Assembly (NCBI RefSeq): GCF_030913365.1
Contig: NZ_CP133160.1
Location: forward strand, 2,518,001 to 2,582,000
DNA: 64,000 bases
From: Stenotrophomonas sp. 24(2023)
GTDB taxonomy: Bacteria; Pseudomonadota; Gammaproteobacteria; Xanthomonadales; Xanthomonadaceae
Reading direction: 5' to 3'
A program made the translations under genes and the position numbers. This document shows positions 46,238-55,732 of this stretch, piece after piece. The notes under the pieces were generated by a model. It was not told the DNA's origin. It searched no databases and worked only from the letters and a program-made list of their open reading frames with translations. Within the stretch, counting starts at the first letter, position 1. Each line of letters opens with the position of its first letter.

Positions 46238-46723
46238 ATGAACCTGAAGAAAGCCCTGCTGTCCGCCGCTGCGGCTCTGGTCATTGCCCCGGCCGCCAGC
46301 GTCGCCGCCGATTTCCCGGTCACCGTCTCGGTCGAAGCGGTCATTCCGGCGGCCGATGGCCTGCAGATCACCCCGGTGGGCGGCTGGGATGCGATCACCC
46401 AGACCATGGCCTGGGACATCGCGCGCCAGGACCTGCGCCCGATCAGCCAGCAGATGGACATGCGCAGCAACGCGGCCATCGAAGGCTACCTGACCAACGA
46501 TGCGGCGCTGACCTCCGGTGCCAACCTGCTGCCGATGGCGGTGCGGGTGAACGGCAAGACGCTGGTGACCGGCGCGGCAGGCAAGGTGGAGATCCTCACC
46601 GCTGCGGAAGCCGCTGCCAGCCAGCGTGTGGCGGTGGAGATCAGCACCACCAAGCCGGGCGCCGGCTATGTGGAAGGCAACTATGCCGGCCAGGTCTACA
46701 TGATGTTCGAAAGCACCCCGTAA
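46238..46723 (+). CDS. CS1-type fimbrial major subunit
   Basis: The 161-residue product is the main pilin: a Sec signal (about 1-23, ending SVAA), then DFPVTVSVEAVIPAADGLQ, the donor-strand N-terminus of CS1/CblA-type pilins, a middle with QMDMRSNAAIEGYL, and a C-terminal GNYAGQVYMMFE strand. No cysteines, as expected for this class. GGAG precedes the ATG at 46238; an in-frame ATG 12 bp upstream is unlikely. It lies 124 bp after the chaperone gene, a gap with a GC-rich hairpin (about 46155-46185) that may set subunit ratios. Confidence 0.85.
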   Translation: MNLKKALLSAAAALVIAPAASVAADFPVTVSVEAVIPAADGLQITPVGGWDAITQTMAWDIARQDLRPISQQMDMRSNAAIEGYLTNDAALTSGANLLPMAVRVNGKTLVTGAAGKVEILTAAEAAASQRVAVEISTTKPGAGYVEGNYAGQVYMMFESTP

Positions 46724-46790
46724 CACGCCGCGCCTGGCGGGGGCGCATGGCGTCCCCGCTGTCGTGCCTGTTCTGCTGCGGATCGCCATC

Positions 46791-49295
46791 ATGCCCTCTT
46801 TTCAACGCCCTTCTGTGCTTGCCGTCGCGGTGGCGTGTGCCATCGGCATGGCGGCCGTGCTGCCGCACCCCGCGCGGGCCGATGCGGTGCTGCACACCCT
46901 GCAGCAGCAGCGTGAGCGCATGCCGGCGGAGTTCCGCGAACACCTGTTCGGCACGCCGTTGAGCGTGCGTGTGGAACTGGATGGCACGTTCCTGGGCGAT
47001 GCCGAGGTGGTGCTGCATGAAGACAACCGCCTGCAGCTGCTGGCCTTCGGTGACAGCTACGGCAGTGTGGCGCCCGCTGCCGAACGCGAACGGTGGGCGG
47101 CGCACCTGGCCGAACCCGTACCGCTGGGCAGACAGGCCAGTCCGGCGCAGGGGCTGGCGGCGCTGCACTACAGCCTGGGCAATTCGCTGGTGTCACTGCT
47201 CAGCAGCGACGGCCATCGTGCCGTGGCCGGTGGTCGCTACCTGCACGTGCCCGACCAGGGCAGCACCGGCCTGATGCTGCGCAACAGTCTGGCTTACAGC
47301 GGTGGCGAGCAGCAGGACAGCGCCCTGCGCTACGGTGCCGAACTGCAGGGCAGCCTGGGCCAATGGACGACACTGGGCAGCTACCAGTACTACCGTTCAC
47401 GCCGGGCCGGCGACAGCGACGGCCACTACATCAGTGCACTGCATGCGCAACGCGAGTTCAAGGATCATTTCCTGCGTGTGGGCTATTTCCTGCCCACGTT
47501 CCAGGGGGTGACCCGGCAGCCGCGGGCACCGGGCACCCAGAACTACACCAGCCTGGGTGTCATGGCCGGTTCGTCGGATGTGCTGCTGGCCGACACCGCT
47601 GGCGAAGCGGTCTATCCGGTCTATGTCACCGCCAGCCGCGACGGCGTGGTGGAGATCTACCGTGACGGCAACCTGGTCGGCACCCAGGCGGTGGCGCCGG
47701 GCATGCAGGCGCTGGATACCCGTCGCCTGCCGGGCGGCATCTACGATGTGGAACTGCGCGTGGTTGAAGACAGGCAGATCAGCTCGCGCGAGATCGCCAC
47801 CATCCACAAGCCCAGTCACTGGCGTGATCCCCGCCGGCGCTGGCGCTACAGCGTGTTCGCCGGCCGCCAGCAGGGCCTGCTGGACAGCGGCGATGATGCC
47901 CAGCATGGCAAGGCCGCCGCGGGCGCAGTGGTGAACTATCTGCTGCATCCGCGCGCAGTGGTCGGTGCCAGTGCGCAGCGGGTGGGCGAGCGCGACAGTG
48001 CGGGGGTGTCGCTGGACTGGCAGGCCAGCGAACGCTTCACCCTCTACACCAATCTCTATGATTCCAACGATGCTGGCCGTGGCATCGATGCGCAGGGCCT
48101 GTTCCGCTACCGCAAGGGTTCGCTGGTGGCCTCGCACGCGCGCAGCTGGGTGGAGCAGCGCGACCGCCGGGTGGGGCGTGATGGCCGCCCCATGCGTTGG
48201 GAAACCCGTGGTGGCTGGCAGGACAGCAGCGCACTGTCGCTCAACCATCGCCTCGGCGATGCCCACAGCCTGACCCTGCGCGTAGGCCACAGCCAGGGCT
48301 TCAATGCGGGCACCAGCGTGGATGCTTCGTACTGGCGGCGGCAGCGGCTGTTCGGCAGCGATGCCAGCTGGCGGCTGTCGGTGTACGACCGCCCGGGCAG
48401 CGACTTCACTGCCTCCCGTCGCCAGCGCGGCATCGACTTCACCGTCAGCCTGGCATTGGGTAACCCGGGGCGCCGCTACAACGGCAGCCTGGGCAGCCGT
48501 ACCGGCGCGGCCGGCGAGCGCGACCTGTACGCCAGCCTCAACGTGCAGCAGCAGTTGGACACGCCGTGGCTGCAGAGCGTACACGGCACCGCCGGCATCG
48601 ATCGCAGTGGACTTGGCCTGGGCGCAGGTGCCTATATGGACCGGCAGCAGTTCCAGGGCGACGTGCAGGTACTGCGTGCCTCCAGCGATGGCCGCCTCAG
48701 TGGCAGCGCCAACCTGGAAAGCACGTTGGCGCTGGGGGGCGGGCAGGTGGCCATGGTGGGCCGCGGGCAGACCGCCAGCGCCGATACCGGCATGATCGTG
48801 GATGTGCAGTCGGATTTCCCGGGGGTGGCGCTGCGCGCCGACGACAGCCGCGGCGGCGGCGTGGTGCTGCGGCCGGGGCGCAACTTCGTGCCGGTCAGCG
48901 CGTATCGGGAAGGGCATGTGCAGATTGATTTCAATGACCACCACGCGCACGCGGCGGCGATCCAGCCGGCGACGATCCGCTACCACCTCAACAAGGGCGG
49001 CGTGATGCATGCACAGGTGGACGTGCTGCGCACGTTCACGGTGATGGGCCAGGTGCTCGATGCCGATGGCAACGGCATGCGCGGGGTGCATGTCATCAAC
49101 CATGCCAGCCGCAGTGTCAGCCAGGACGAGGGGTTCTTCACCCTGGAACTGAGCGCGCGTGCGCCGGTGGTGGAACTGCGCCATCCCGACCAACGCAGCT
49201 GCGTGCTGACGCTGGATGAGGCGCGTTATCCGCGCGAGGGCGATCTGGTGATGGTGGGGGGCGTGCAGTGCCCGCCGCAGGTGGTGGGCAAATGA
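46791..49295 (+). CDS. CS1-type fimbrial outer membrane usher
   Basis: The usher forms the outer-membrane pore that polymerises and exports the pilus. The 834-residue product has a Sec signal (about 1-30, ending PARA), an N-terminal domain with RMPAEFREHLFGTPLSVRV, a large barrel region rich in alternating strands (LGSYQYYRSRRAGDSDG, LRVGYFLPTFQGVTRQ), a plug region with YRDGNLVGTQAV, and a C-terminal domain with QVLDADGNGMRGVHV. This is the CblC/CooC/TcfC branch. The ATG at 46791 gives the signal peptide; a GTG at 46764 is less likely. It overlaps the tip gene region slightly. Confidence 0.85.
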   Translation: MPSFQRPSVLAVAVACAIGMAAVLPHPARADAVLHTLQQQRERMPAEFREHLFGTPLSVRVELDGTFLGDAEVVLHEDNRLQLLAFGDSYGSVAPAAERERWAAHLAEPVPLGRQASPAQGLAALHYSLGNSLVSLLSSDGHRAVAGGRYLHVPDQGSTGLMLRNSLAYSGGEQQDSALRYGAELQGSLGQWTTLGSYQYYRSRRAGDSDGHYISALHAQREFKDHFLRVGYFLPTFQGVTRQPRAPGTQNYTSLGVMAGSSDVLLADTAGEAVYPVYVTASRDGVVEIYRDGNLVGTQAVAPGMQALDTRRLPGGIYDVELRVVEDRQISSREIATIHKPSHWRDPRRRWRYSVFAGRQQGLLDSGDDAQHGKAAAGAVVNYLLHPRAVVGASAQRVGERDSAGVSLDWQASERFTLYTNLYDSNDAGRGIDAQGLFRYRKGSLVASHARSWVEQRDRRVGRDGRPMRWETRGGWQDSSALSLNHRLGDAHSLTLRVGHSQGFNAGTSVDASYWRRQRLFGSDASWRLSVYDRPGSDFTASRRQRGIDFTVSLALGNPGRRYNGSLGSRTGAAGERDLYASLNVQQQLDTPWLQSVHGTAGIDRSGLGLGAGAYMDRQQFQGDVQVLRASSDGRLSGSANLESTLALGGGQVAMVGRGQTASADTGMIVDVQSDFPGVALRADDSRGGGVVLRPGRNFVPVSAYREGHVQIDFNDHHAHAAAIQPATIRYHLNKGGVMHAQVDVLRTFTVMGQVLDADGNGMRGVHVINHASRSVSQDEGFFTLELSARAPVVELRHPDQRSCVLTLDEARYPREGDLVMVGGVQCPPQVVGK

Positions 49296-49321
49296 GCAGG
49301 CAGGCCAAGAGGAGTCGAATG

Positions 49322-50563
49322 ATGCGGCGTCGCGTTCTTCCATGGTTGTGCGCAGCCACAGTGATGGCAGCCTTGGCGGGTACTGCGGTGGCGGCCGAGG
49401 TGCAGATCCAGGCCAGCTTTGCGCCCAGTGCGCTGGACCCCACGCGCAACGAATTCACCAATGACACGCCCAACGGTGGGCTGTGCGTGCGCCCCAACCT
49501 GTGCGGTCCGGGCGAAAAGAGCGTGCTGCTGCCGATCACCGTGCGCTATGCGGAAATGCGGCCCTTTGCGGGGGCGGACCATGAGGCGCGGATCAGCGTA
49601 CCCAGTACCTGGCGACGGGTGGTGTTGACCCATGCCGACAGCGGGCGCACGGCAGAGACCGAATGGCGCGTGTCCTTTCTGGGGGCGACGTATTACCTCA
49701 CGCGCGACGCGCGCGAAACGACGGGCAATGACAATGTCTCCCAGGCACATCACCAGCTCTGGCAAGGCAATGGCTGGAGTGAACCGCCACCGGGGTGCGG
49801 GCGCATGAACTACGCCGAAGCCGGCGGAACCAGCTGGCGGTTTGGCTGGCGCTACCCGGAGGCCGCCACGACCTGCGTGAAGCGCCCGCGCCATCTGATC
49901 GATGACGGCATGCAACTGCGTGAAGTCAGCCTGGGCTACACCATGCGTTCGCCCAACCCGCTGGCGATGGAGGCGGGCATCTACACCGGGCAACTGCAGC
50001 TGCGCGTCGGGCCCGGGGGTGATTTCGATTTCGGCACCAACACCGTCGCCTCGGACAACGAATTGATCGTCCATTTCACCCTGACGGTCACCCATGCCTT
50101 CCAGGTGACCTTCCCGCAGGCAGGCCCGAAAGTCAGCCTGGCCCCGGCAGGGGGCTGGAGCCAATGGACCCGCCACGGCACGCCGCCGGCGCGGTTGCAG
50201 CAGGAGCTGCCGTTCCTGCTGACCACCTCCAACGAATTCAGCGTCAAGATGCGCTGCCAGCATGACAGCGGCGGGCGCTGTGGCATCGCCAACGCCAGCA
50301 CCGGCGCGGTGGTACCGATCGATGTGGATGTCACGATGCCCGGCATGCGGGACATGCGCAGTGGTGCGTTCGCGCAGAACACGCCGCTGGTCAGCGAGCG
50401 CAGTGGCCAGGTGGCACCGCGCTTCACGCCGCAGTCCTACCTGCAGAACCGGCAAGCGCGGCTGCGCTTTGCTGCCAACGGCCCGGCCATGACGGAGATG
50501 CTGAAAGCACCGGCGTCACGCTGGCAGGGTGATGTGACCGTGGTGTTCGATTCGGAGCCGTGA
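49322..50563 (+). CDS. CS1-type fimbrial tip subunit (CblD/CooD-like adhesin)
   Basis: The 413-residue product ends the operon and has the length and design of the tip protein: a Sec signal (ending GTAVAA), an N-terminal adhesin half with cysteines (GLCVRPNLCGPGEK, PPPGCGRMNYAE), and a C-terminal pilin-like half (HFTLTVTHAFQVTFP, VKMRCQHDSGGRCGI). AGGAG is 7 bp before this ATG; ATG 49319 is adjacent, and ATG 49292 overlaps the usher stop (ATGA). Tip subunits of this type start pilus assembly and bind receptors or mucin; the ligand here is unknown. Confidence 0.8.
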   Translation: MRRRVLPWLCAATVMAALAGTAVAAEVQIQASFAPSALDPTRNEFTNDTPNGGLCVRPNLCGPGEKSVLLPITVRYAEMRPFAGADHEARISVPSTWRRVVLTHADSGRTAETEWRVSFLGATYYLTRDARETTGNDNVSQAHHQLWQGNGWSEPPPGCGRMNYAEAGGTSWRFGWRYPEAATTCVKRPRHLIDDGMQLREVSLGYTMRSPNPLAMEAGIYTGQLQLRVGPGGDFDFGTNTVASDNELIVHFTLTVTHAFQVTFPQAGPKVSLAPAGGWSQWTRHGTPPARLQQELPFLLTTSNEFSVKMRCQHDSGGRCGIANASTGAVVPIDVDVTMPGMRDMRSGAFAQNTPLVSERSGQVAPRFTPQSYLQNRQARLRFAANGPAMTEMLKAPASRWQGDVTVVFDSEP

Positions 50564-50574
50564 GGGCCTGGCCG

Positions 50575-50600
50575 GTAGCGCCGGGCCCTGCCCGGCGGCA
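50575..50600 (+). repeat. GTAG-type REP element, CCGGGC family
   Basis: GTAGCGCCGGGCCCTGCCCG followed by GC: a GTAG head with the CCGGGC stem, between convergent ends of the fimbrial operon and the FAD oxidase. It may limit read-through. Confidence 0.7.
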
Positions 50601-50606
50601 GTGCAG

Positions 50607-51992
50607 TCAGCCCGGCGGCAGCACCTTGCCCGGGTTGAGGATGCCATCCGGGTCGAGCGCGGCCTTGATCGCGCGCATCGCCGCCAGCGTGGCCGGGGTG
50701 AAGGCCTGGGCCATGAAATCGCGCTTGGCCAACCCGATGCCGTGTTCGCCGGACAGCGTGCCGCCGAGTGCCAGCGTCAGTTCGAAGATCTTCGGCAGCG
50801 CCGCATGCGCGCGTGCATTCTCGTCGGCATCGTCCGGGTGGTAGAGGATGTTGACGTGCAGGTTGCCGTTGCCGGCATGGCCGAAGGTGACGATGGTCAG
50901 TGCGTAATCGCGCGCCAGTGCCTGTACACCGGCCACCAGATCGGGGATGCGCGATACCGGCACCACCACGTCTTCGTTGATCTTGCCCGGGGCCACGCTG
51001 CGCAGCGCCGGTGACAGTGCCTTGCGCGCCGCCCACAGCTGATCGCGCGCGCGGCCTTCCATCGCCACGTCCAGTTCGATCATGCCGTCGCCCTCGGCGG
51101 CGCTGGCCAGTGCCTGCAGCAGGTAGGGCAGGGTGTCGTGGTCACCATCGGCCTCGACCAGCAGCATCGCGCCGGCCTCGGGTACCTCGGCACCATTGAG
51201 CCGCAGCAGCTGCAGACTGCGTGCATCCATGAATTCCAGCCGCGTCGGTACCACCGGCTGCGACATCAGGCGTGACACGGCCGCGGCCGCGGCGTCCGCG
51301 TCGCGGTACAGCACGCGCAGGCCGGCCTGGCTGACCGGCAGCGGGGTCAGCTTCAGGGTGGCTTCCACGATCAGCGCCAGCGTGCCTTCGCTGCCCACCA
51401 GCAGATGGGTGAGGTCGTAACCGGTGGCGTCCTTGGTGTAGGCGCCACCGCAGCGGATCACCTCGCCGGTGCCGGTTACCGCCACCAGCCCCAGCACGTT
51501 GTCACGGCTGGTGCCGTACTTCACCGCGCGCGGGCCGCCGGCATTGCAGGCCAGGTTGCCGCCGATGCTGCAGATCTCCGCACTGGAGGGGTCCGGTGCC
51601 CAGAACAGGCCGTGCGGTGCCAGCGCCTGCTGCAGCGTGCCGTTGAGTACGCCGGGCTGCACCACCGCGCAGCGGTCGCCCGCGCGGATCTCGACGATGC
51701 GGTCCATGCGGGTGAACGACAGCACGATGCTGCCCGGCACTGGCACCGCCGCGCCGGTGGTGCCAGTGCCGGCACCGCGCGCGACCAGCGCCACGCCGTG
51801 GGCGCGGCAGGCGCGCACCAGCGCCTGCACCTGCTCCACGGTGGCCGGCAGCGCGACCGCCGCCGGTGTCTGGTGGCGCCAGGAGTTGTCCTGCGCGTTG
51901 GCTTCCAGCGCGCGCGCATCCATGCGCCAACCGTCGGCGCCCAGCAGGGAGGACAGGTCGGCGACCAGGGCGGCGGGCAGGGCAGTGCTCAT
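50607..51992 (-). CDS. FAD-binding oxidoreductase, D-lactate/glycolate dehydrogenase type (GlcD-like)
   Basis: The 461-residue product is a flavoenzyme of the vanillyl-alcohol-oxidase fold that oxidises a D-2-hydroxy acid; substrate could be D-lactate, glycolate or D-2-hydroxyglutarate. FAD binding: VALVARGAGTGTTGAAVP (near 66-83) and DPSSAEICSIGGNLACNAGG; the C-terminal domain has FGHAGNGNLHVNIL with catalytic histidines, and LSGEHGIGLAKR, typical of the GlcD/Dld branch. No membrane helix. The ATG at 51992 lies about 60 bp from the large repeat array, leaving little room for its own promoter. Confidence 0.9.
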   Translation of the reverse strand: MSTALPAALVADLSSLLGADGWRMDARALEANAQDNSWRHQTPAAVALPATVEQVQALVRACRAHGVALVARGAGTGTTGAAVPVPGSIVLSFTRMDRIVEIRAGDRCAVVQPGVLNGTLQQALAPHGLFWAPDPSSAEICSIGGNLACNAGGPRAVKYGTSRDNVLGLVAVTGTGEVIRCGGAYTKDATGYDLTHLLVGSEGTLALIVEATLKLTPLPVSQAGLRVLYRDADAAAAAVSRLMSQPVVPTRLEFMDARSLQLLRLNGAEVPEAGAMLLVEADGDHDTLPYLLQALASAAEGDGMIELDVAMEGRARDQLWAARKALSPALRSVAPGKINEDVVVPVSRIPDLVAGVQALARDYALTIVTFGHAGNGNLHVNILYHPDDADENARAHAALPKIFELTLALGGTLSGEHGIGLAKRDFMAQAFTPATLAAMRAIKAALDPDGILNPGKVLPPG

Positions 51993-52050
51993 GACAGATC
52001 TCGGGGAAAGCAGGGGAACCAGCGGGCCTGTGCCGACCAGGGCTGCGCTC

Positions 52051-52629
52051 TGGCAGGTGCCAACCTTGGTTGGCATGAGAGCGCCGACCAAGGTCGGCCT
52101 CTACCAGTGCAGGTGGTTGCACGTCTGGTAGGTGCCAACCTTGGTTGGCACAGAAGCGCCGACCAAGGTCGGCCTCTACCCGGGCAGGTGGTTGCACGTT
52201 TGGTGGATGCCAACCTTGGTTGGCATGAGAGCGCCGACCAAGGTCGGCCTCTACCAGTGCAGGTGGTTGCACGTCTGGCAGGTGCCAACCTTGGTTGGCA
52301 TGAGAGCGCCGACCAAGGTCGGTCTCTACCAGTGCAGGTGGTTGCACGTCTGGTAGGTGCCAACCTTGGTTGGCATGAGAGCGCCGACCAAGGTCGGCCT
52401 CTATCCGGGCAGGTGGTTGCACGTCTGGTGGATGCCAACCTTGGTTGGCATGAGAGCGCCGACCAAGGTCGGCCTCTACCCGGGCAGGTGGTTGCACGTC
52501 TGGTGGATGCCAACCTTGGTTGGCATGAGAGCGCCGACCAAGGTCGGCCTCTACCAGTGCATGTGGTTGCATGTCTGGTAGGTGCCAATCTTGGTTGGCA
52601 CAGAAGCGCCAACCAAGGTTGGCATCTAC
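52051..52629. repeat. Array of eight GTAG-repeat dimers at exact 75-bp period
   Basis: Eight copies of a GTGCCAACCTTGGTTGGC palindrome start exactly 75 bp apart (T of the GTGCC/ATGCC at 52058, 52133, 52208 and so on to 52583). Each is followed by the inverted palindrome GCCGACCAAGGTCGGC with CTCTAC; the last unit instead has GCCAACCAAGGTTGGC with ATCTAC. The linker GTGCAGGTGGTTGCAC is itself a weak hairpin. Units are 75 bp, a multiple of three, so long open frames of 25-residue repeats appear on both strands; they have no other sign of coding. The array fills the gap between yraN and the FAD oxidase. Confidence 0.94.
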
Positions 52630-52647
52630 CTGAGCAGGGCGAAGCCA

Positions 52648-53016
52648 TCAGCAGTCATCCAGCCGGAACGCATCACGCAGCCAGTGCAGCTGCGGCGGTT
52701 CACCGCTGGCTTCGACCACATCGAAACGGCAGGGCGCATCGGCCAGGGCCGGGTGGTCCTGCAGGAAACACTGCGCGGCGTGCACCAGACGGCGGCATTT
52801 ATGCGCATCCACCGACGCGGCGGCACCGCCGAAATCCTGCCGGGCGCGGTAACGCACCTCGACGAAGACCACGGTGGTGCCCTCGTCCATCACCAGGTCC
52901 AGTTCACCGCCGCGGTAGCGCACATTGCGGGCGCGCGTACGCAGGCCGGCCTGCTGCAGATGGGCTTCGGCGGCGGTTTCCACCGCCGCACCCCGTTGTG
53001 CGCGCTCAGCGGCCAC
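52648..53016 (-). CDS. yraN: YraN/UPF0102 family endonuclease-like protein, GTG start
   Basis: The 122-residue product belongs to the YraN family, a small PD-(D/E)xK nuclease-like fold of unproven role. The marks are [32 protein letters not shown] and [17 protein letters not shown], with Glu, Asp and Glu of the fold in place. The start is a GTG 8 bp before the end of lpoA on the minus strand; no ATG fits. The lpoA-yraN pair is the order seen in E. coli. Confidence 0.88.
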   Translation of the reverse strand: MAAERAQRGAAVETAAEAHLQQAGLRTRARNVRYRGGELDLVMDEGTTVVFVEVRYRARQDFGGAAASVDAHKCRRLVHAAQCFLQDHPALADAPCRFDVVEASGEPPQLHWLRDAFRLDDC

Positions 53017-54727
53017 CGAGGATCGGCATCGGCCGGCCACCGCTGAACGACGACCACGCCGGCTGGCGCAGGATGTTGCCGTTGCCATCCAGGTACAGCG
53101 TGCCGGTGGCACCGTCCAGGCCGCCTTCATTGGCCAGCTTGTCCAGGTAGGCGCTGATCTTCCAGGCATCGGCGCCGAAGGCGAACAGGCGGCCGGCGGC
53201 ACCGCGCGCGCTCGGCAGCGCCGCGGCCACCTGGCTGGCGGCCGGCACGCCGGACACGCTGCGCACGTTCCAGGCTTCATTCGGGTAGACGATGCCGTCC
53301 AGCGCCACGTCTTCTTCCGGCTTGCCGCTGCCGACGGTCAGCTGCGAGGTGCCCACGCGGGTCGCGCCGCCCGCACCGGCCAGGGCCAGCTGCGGGGCCA
53401 GCAGGCGCGCCTGCGGGGCACGTACGGCCAGGAACACGGCATCGACCGGGCCGGCGTTGCGCACCTGCGCGCTGACATCGCCCACGGCATCGCTGACGCC
53501 GATGCTGGCCACCACCTGCCCGCCGCGCTGCTGGAAACGCTGGGCGAACGCGGCGGCGGCACGGCGGCCGGTGTCGTCGGTGCTGTTGAGCACCAGCGCC
53601 TTGCCGCGTTCGCGCCCGCGCAGGTATTCGGCGGCCACGATGCCATCGTCTTCCGGCGCCAGCGAGAAGCCTGCGCTGCCGGCCGGCGGTGCATCCTTGC
53701 CACGGTTCAACGCGAGCACGGGCACCGGCAGCTGCCGGCGGCCATAGACCGCATCCACTTCGTCGCGGCCGAGCGGGCCGACCACGAAGTCGGCGCCCCC
53801 GGCCACGGCCTTGTCATAGGCGGCCAGCGCGCCGGCGGGGGTGCCGGCGGTATCGATGAAGTTGATGTCCGGGCGGCGGCGGCCTTCGCCGTAGTAAGCG
53901 GCCAGCAGGCCATCGCGCACCGGCTGCGCGGCGGTGGCCAGGCGGCCGCTGAGCGGCAGCAGCACGGCCAGTTTCACCGGCGGGCGGTAGCCATCGCTCA
54001 GCGCGGGCGGGCGCTTGCTGGTGTCGAACTGCCCGCCGCCATCGCGGTCGAACGGGCGCGGCAGCGGCAGGCCACGGGCGATCAGTGCACGGCCGGCGAA
54101 GTTGTACAGCGGGTCGTTGGCAGGCAGCGCGGCGGCGCGGCTGCGCAGGCTGGCGTCATCCAGGGTGCCGAGCAGGCCGGCAATGGCCGCCTGGTTGTCG
54201 TTGCGGGCGGTGCCCGACAGTGCCGCATGGGCACGGGCGCGTTCGCCGGCGGCACCGAAGCTGTCACCGGTGCCCTGCAGGGCCTGTGCGCGGGCCAGGT
54301 GCCAGCGCGTGCGCAGGGCCGGCACGATGCTGTCGGCATGTTCCTTCAGCTGGGCCAGTGCCTGTGCCGGCTGCTTGTCGGCCAGTGCCAGCTCGGCGCC
54401 GGTCAGGTGGTAGCGCTGCAGGCTGGCGCCGCTGGCCTGGCGGGCGTTGACCTGGGCCAGCAGGCTGCGGGCGCGGGTGTTGTCACCGGCCAGGTGCCAG
54501 GCCCAGGCCGCATCGGCCAGCGCGTTGCTGCGGGCGCCGCCGCGCAGGGTGGCCGCCAGCGTTTCGAGCTGCTGCGCGGCCTCGCGCGGCTTGCCCTGGT
54601 CGATCAAGGCCAGTGCCTGGCCCTGTGCCGGTGATTCCGGTGCGGTGGTCAGGCTGGTGGTGGCGCAGCCGGCCAGCAGCATCAGCGACAACGACAGGGC
54701 GGAGATCCGTGCGACGGGCTTGTTCAT
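53006..54727 (-). CDS. lpoA: Penicillin-binding protein activator LpoA
   Basis: LpoA is an outer-membrane lipoprotein that reaches through the periplasm to activate the transpeptidase of PBP1A. The 573-residue product has the lipobox LLAGC (Cys20-21), an N-terminal TPR-like helical domain ([19 protein letters not shown]) and a C-terminal periplasmic-binding-like domain ([31 protein letters not shown]). ATG 54739 is four codons upstream and possible. It is divergent from rsmI and overlaps yraN. Confidence 0.9.
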   Translation of the reverse strand: MNKPVARISALSLSLMLLAGCATTSLTTAPESPAQGQALALIDQGKPREAAQQLETLAATLRGGARSNALADAAWAWHLAGDNTRARSLLAQVNARQASGASLQRYHLTGAELALADKQPAQALAQLKEHADSIVPALRTRWHLARAQALQGTGDSFGAAGERARAHAALSGTARNDNQAAIAGLLGTLDDASLRSRAAALPANDPLYNFAGRALIARGLPLPRPFDRDGGGQFDTSKRPPALSDGYRPPVKLAVLLPLSGRLATAAQPVRDGLLAAYYGEGRRRPDINFIDTAGTPAGALAAYDKAVAGGADFVVGPLGRDEVDAVYGRRQLPVPVLALNRGKDAPPAGSAGFSLAPEDDGIVAAEYLRGRERGKALVLNSTDDTGRRAAAAFAQRFQQRGGQVVASIGVSDAVGDVSAQVRNAGPVDAVFLAVRAPQARLLAPQLALAGAGGATRVGTSQLTVGSGKPEEDVALDGIVYPNEAWNVRSVSGVPAASQVAAALPSARGAAGRLFAFGADAWKISAYLDKLANEGGLDGATGTLYLDGNGNILRQPAWSSFSGGRPMPILGGR

Positions 54728-54808
54728 GATCTGGTCCATGCGATGAGGGCAGCGGCCTTGGCCGGGTACACGCTAGGATTCTACCCTTGCCCTGTGAGTA
54801 CCGCTGAA

Positions 54809-55627
54809 ATGAGTGTCCCCACCCTGTATGTCGTCGCCACCCCGATCGGCAACCTGGCCGACCTGAGCCCGCGCGCGCAGGAGGTGCTGTGCTCGGTGGC
54901 GGCCATCTGTGCCGAGGACACCCGCCGCAGCGGCCAGCTGTTGTCGCATTTCGGCATCCAGCAGCCGCTGGTGGCCCTGCATGAGCACAACGAGGATGCC
55001 CTGGCGCAGCGGCTGGTCGCGCGCCTGCAGGCGGGTGAATCGCTGGCGCTGGTGAGCGATGCCGGTACCCCGCTGGTGAGCGACCCGGGCTTCCGCCTGG
55101 TCCGTGCCGCACGCGCGGCCGGCATCAAGGTCAGCCCGGTGCCCGGTGCCTGTGCGGCCATCGCCGCGCTGAGCGTGGCCGGCCTGCCCAGCGACCGCTT
55201 CAGCTTCGAGGGCTTCCTGCCGGCCAAGGCCAGCGGCCGCCGTGACCGCCTGCAGGCATTGGCTGGCGAAGTGCGCACGATGGTCTTCTACGAGTCTTCG
55301 CACCGCATTGCCGAATCGCTGGCCGACATGGCCGCGATCTTCGGTGGCGACCGTCCGGCGGTGCTGGCGCGCGAACTGACCAAGCTGTTCGAGACCGTGC
55401 TCGATGGCGACCTGGCGGGCCTGCTGGCCCGGGTCGAGGCCGACGAGAACCAGCGCAAGGGCGAGTTCGTGGTGATGGTGCAGGGCGCTGGTGACGACGC
55501 CGAAGCCCAGCTGGCGCAGGGGCGGCGCCTGTACGCGAAACTGAGCGAGCATCTGCCGCCGTCCACCGCGGCCAAGCTGGCCGCCGAGCTGACCGGCGCA
55601 CCACGCAAGGCGTTGTACGGCAGCTGA
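54809..55627 (+). CDS. rsmI: 16S rRNA 2'-O-ribose C1402 methyltransferase RsmI
   Basis: RsmI methylates the ribose of C1402 in 16S rRNA, at the P site, using S-adenosylmethionine. The 272-residue product has the tetrapyrrole-methylase fold with LYVVATPIGNLADLSPRAQE at the start, EDTRRSGQLLSHFGI, SDAGTPLVSDPGFRLV and FYESSHRIAESLADM. The ATG at 54809 gives the normal N-terminus. It is divergent from lpoA, across about 80 bp. Confidence 0.95.
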   Translation: MSVPTLYVVATPIGNLADLSPRAQEVLCSVAAICAEDTRRSGQLLSHFGIQQPLVALHEHNEDALAQRLVARLQAGESLALVSDAGTPLVSDPGFRLVRAARAAGIKVSPVPGACAAIAALSVAGLPSDRFSFEGFLPAKASGRRDRLQALAGEVRTMVFYESSHRIAESLADMAAIFGGDRPAVLARELTKLFETVLDGDLAGLLARVEADENQRKGEFVVMVQGAGDDAEAQLAQGRRLYAKLSEHLPPSTAAKLAAELTGAPRKALYGS

Positions 55628-55639
55628 GGGATGGCCGCA

Positions 55640-55661
55640 GCCACGCATGGCGTGGCGCTAC
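55640..55661 (-). repeat. GTAG-type REP element after rsmI
   Basis: GCCACGCATGGCGTGGC followed by GCTAC; on the minus strand the element starts GTAG. It lies between rsmI and the RNase P RNA gene. Confidence 0.75.
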
Positions 55662-55719
55662 TGGGCCGGCCGGTGAACCGTGCGCCGCAATCGGCACGGC
55701 AGGAAGGGCGTGCGTGCGC

Positions 55720-55725
55720 TAGAAT
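55720..55725 (+). promoter_or_regulatory. Possible -10 for rnpB
   Basis: TAGAAT, 7 bp before the RNase P RNA 5' end. No clear -35. Confidence 0.45.
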
Positions 55726-55732
55726 GCGCGTT

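Noticed and set aside
52051..52629. CRISPR array
   Set aside because: The spacing is regular, but there are no unique spacers: the whole 75-bp unit repeats, it is made of GTAG-headed palindromes, and no cas gene is near.
51405..53150. 581-codon open frame with repeated GANLGWH segments
   Set aside because: It is read from the repeat array plus the antisense of the FAD oxidase and yraN; the repetition comes from the 75-bp period.
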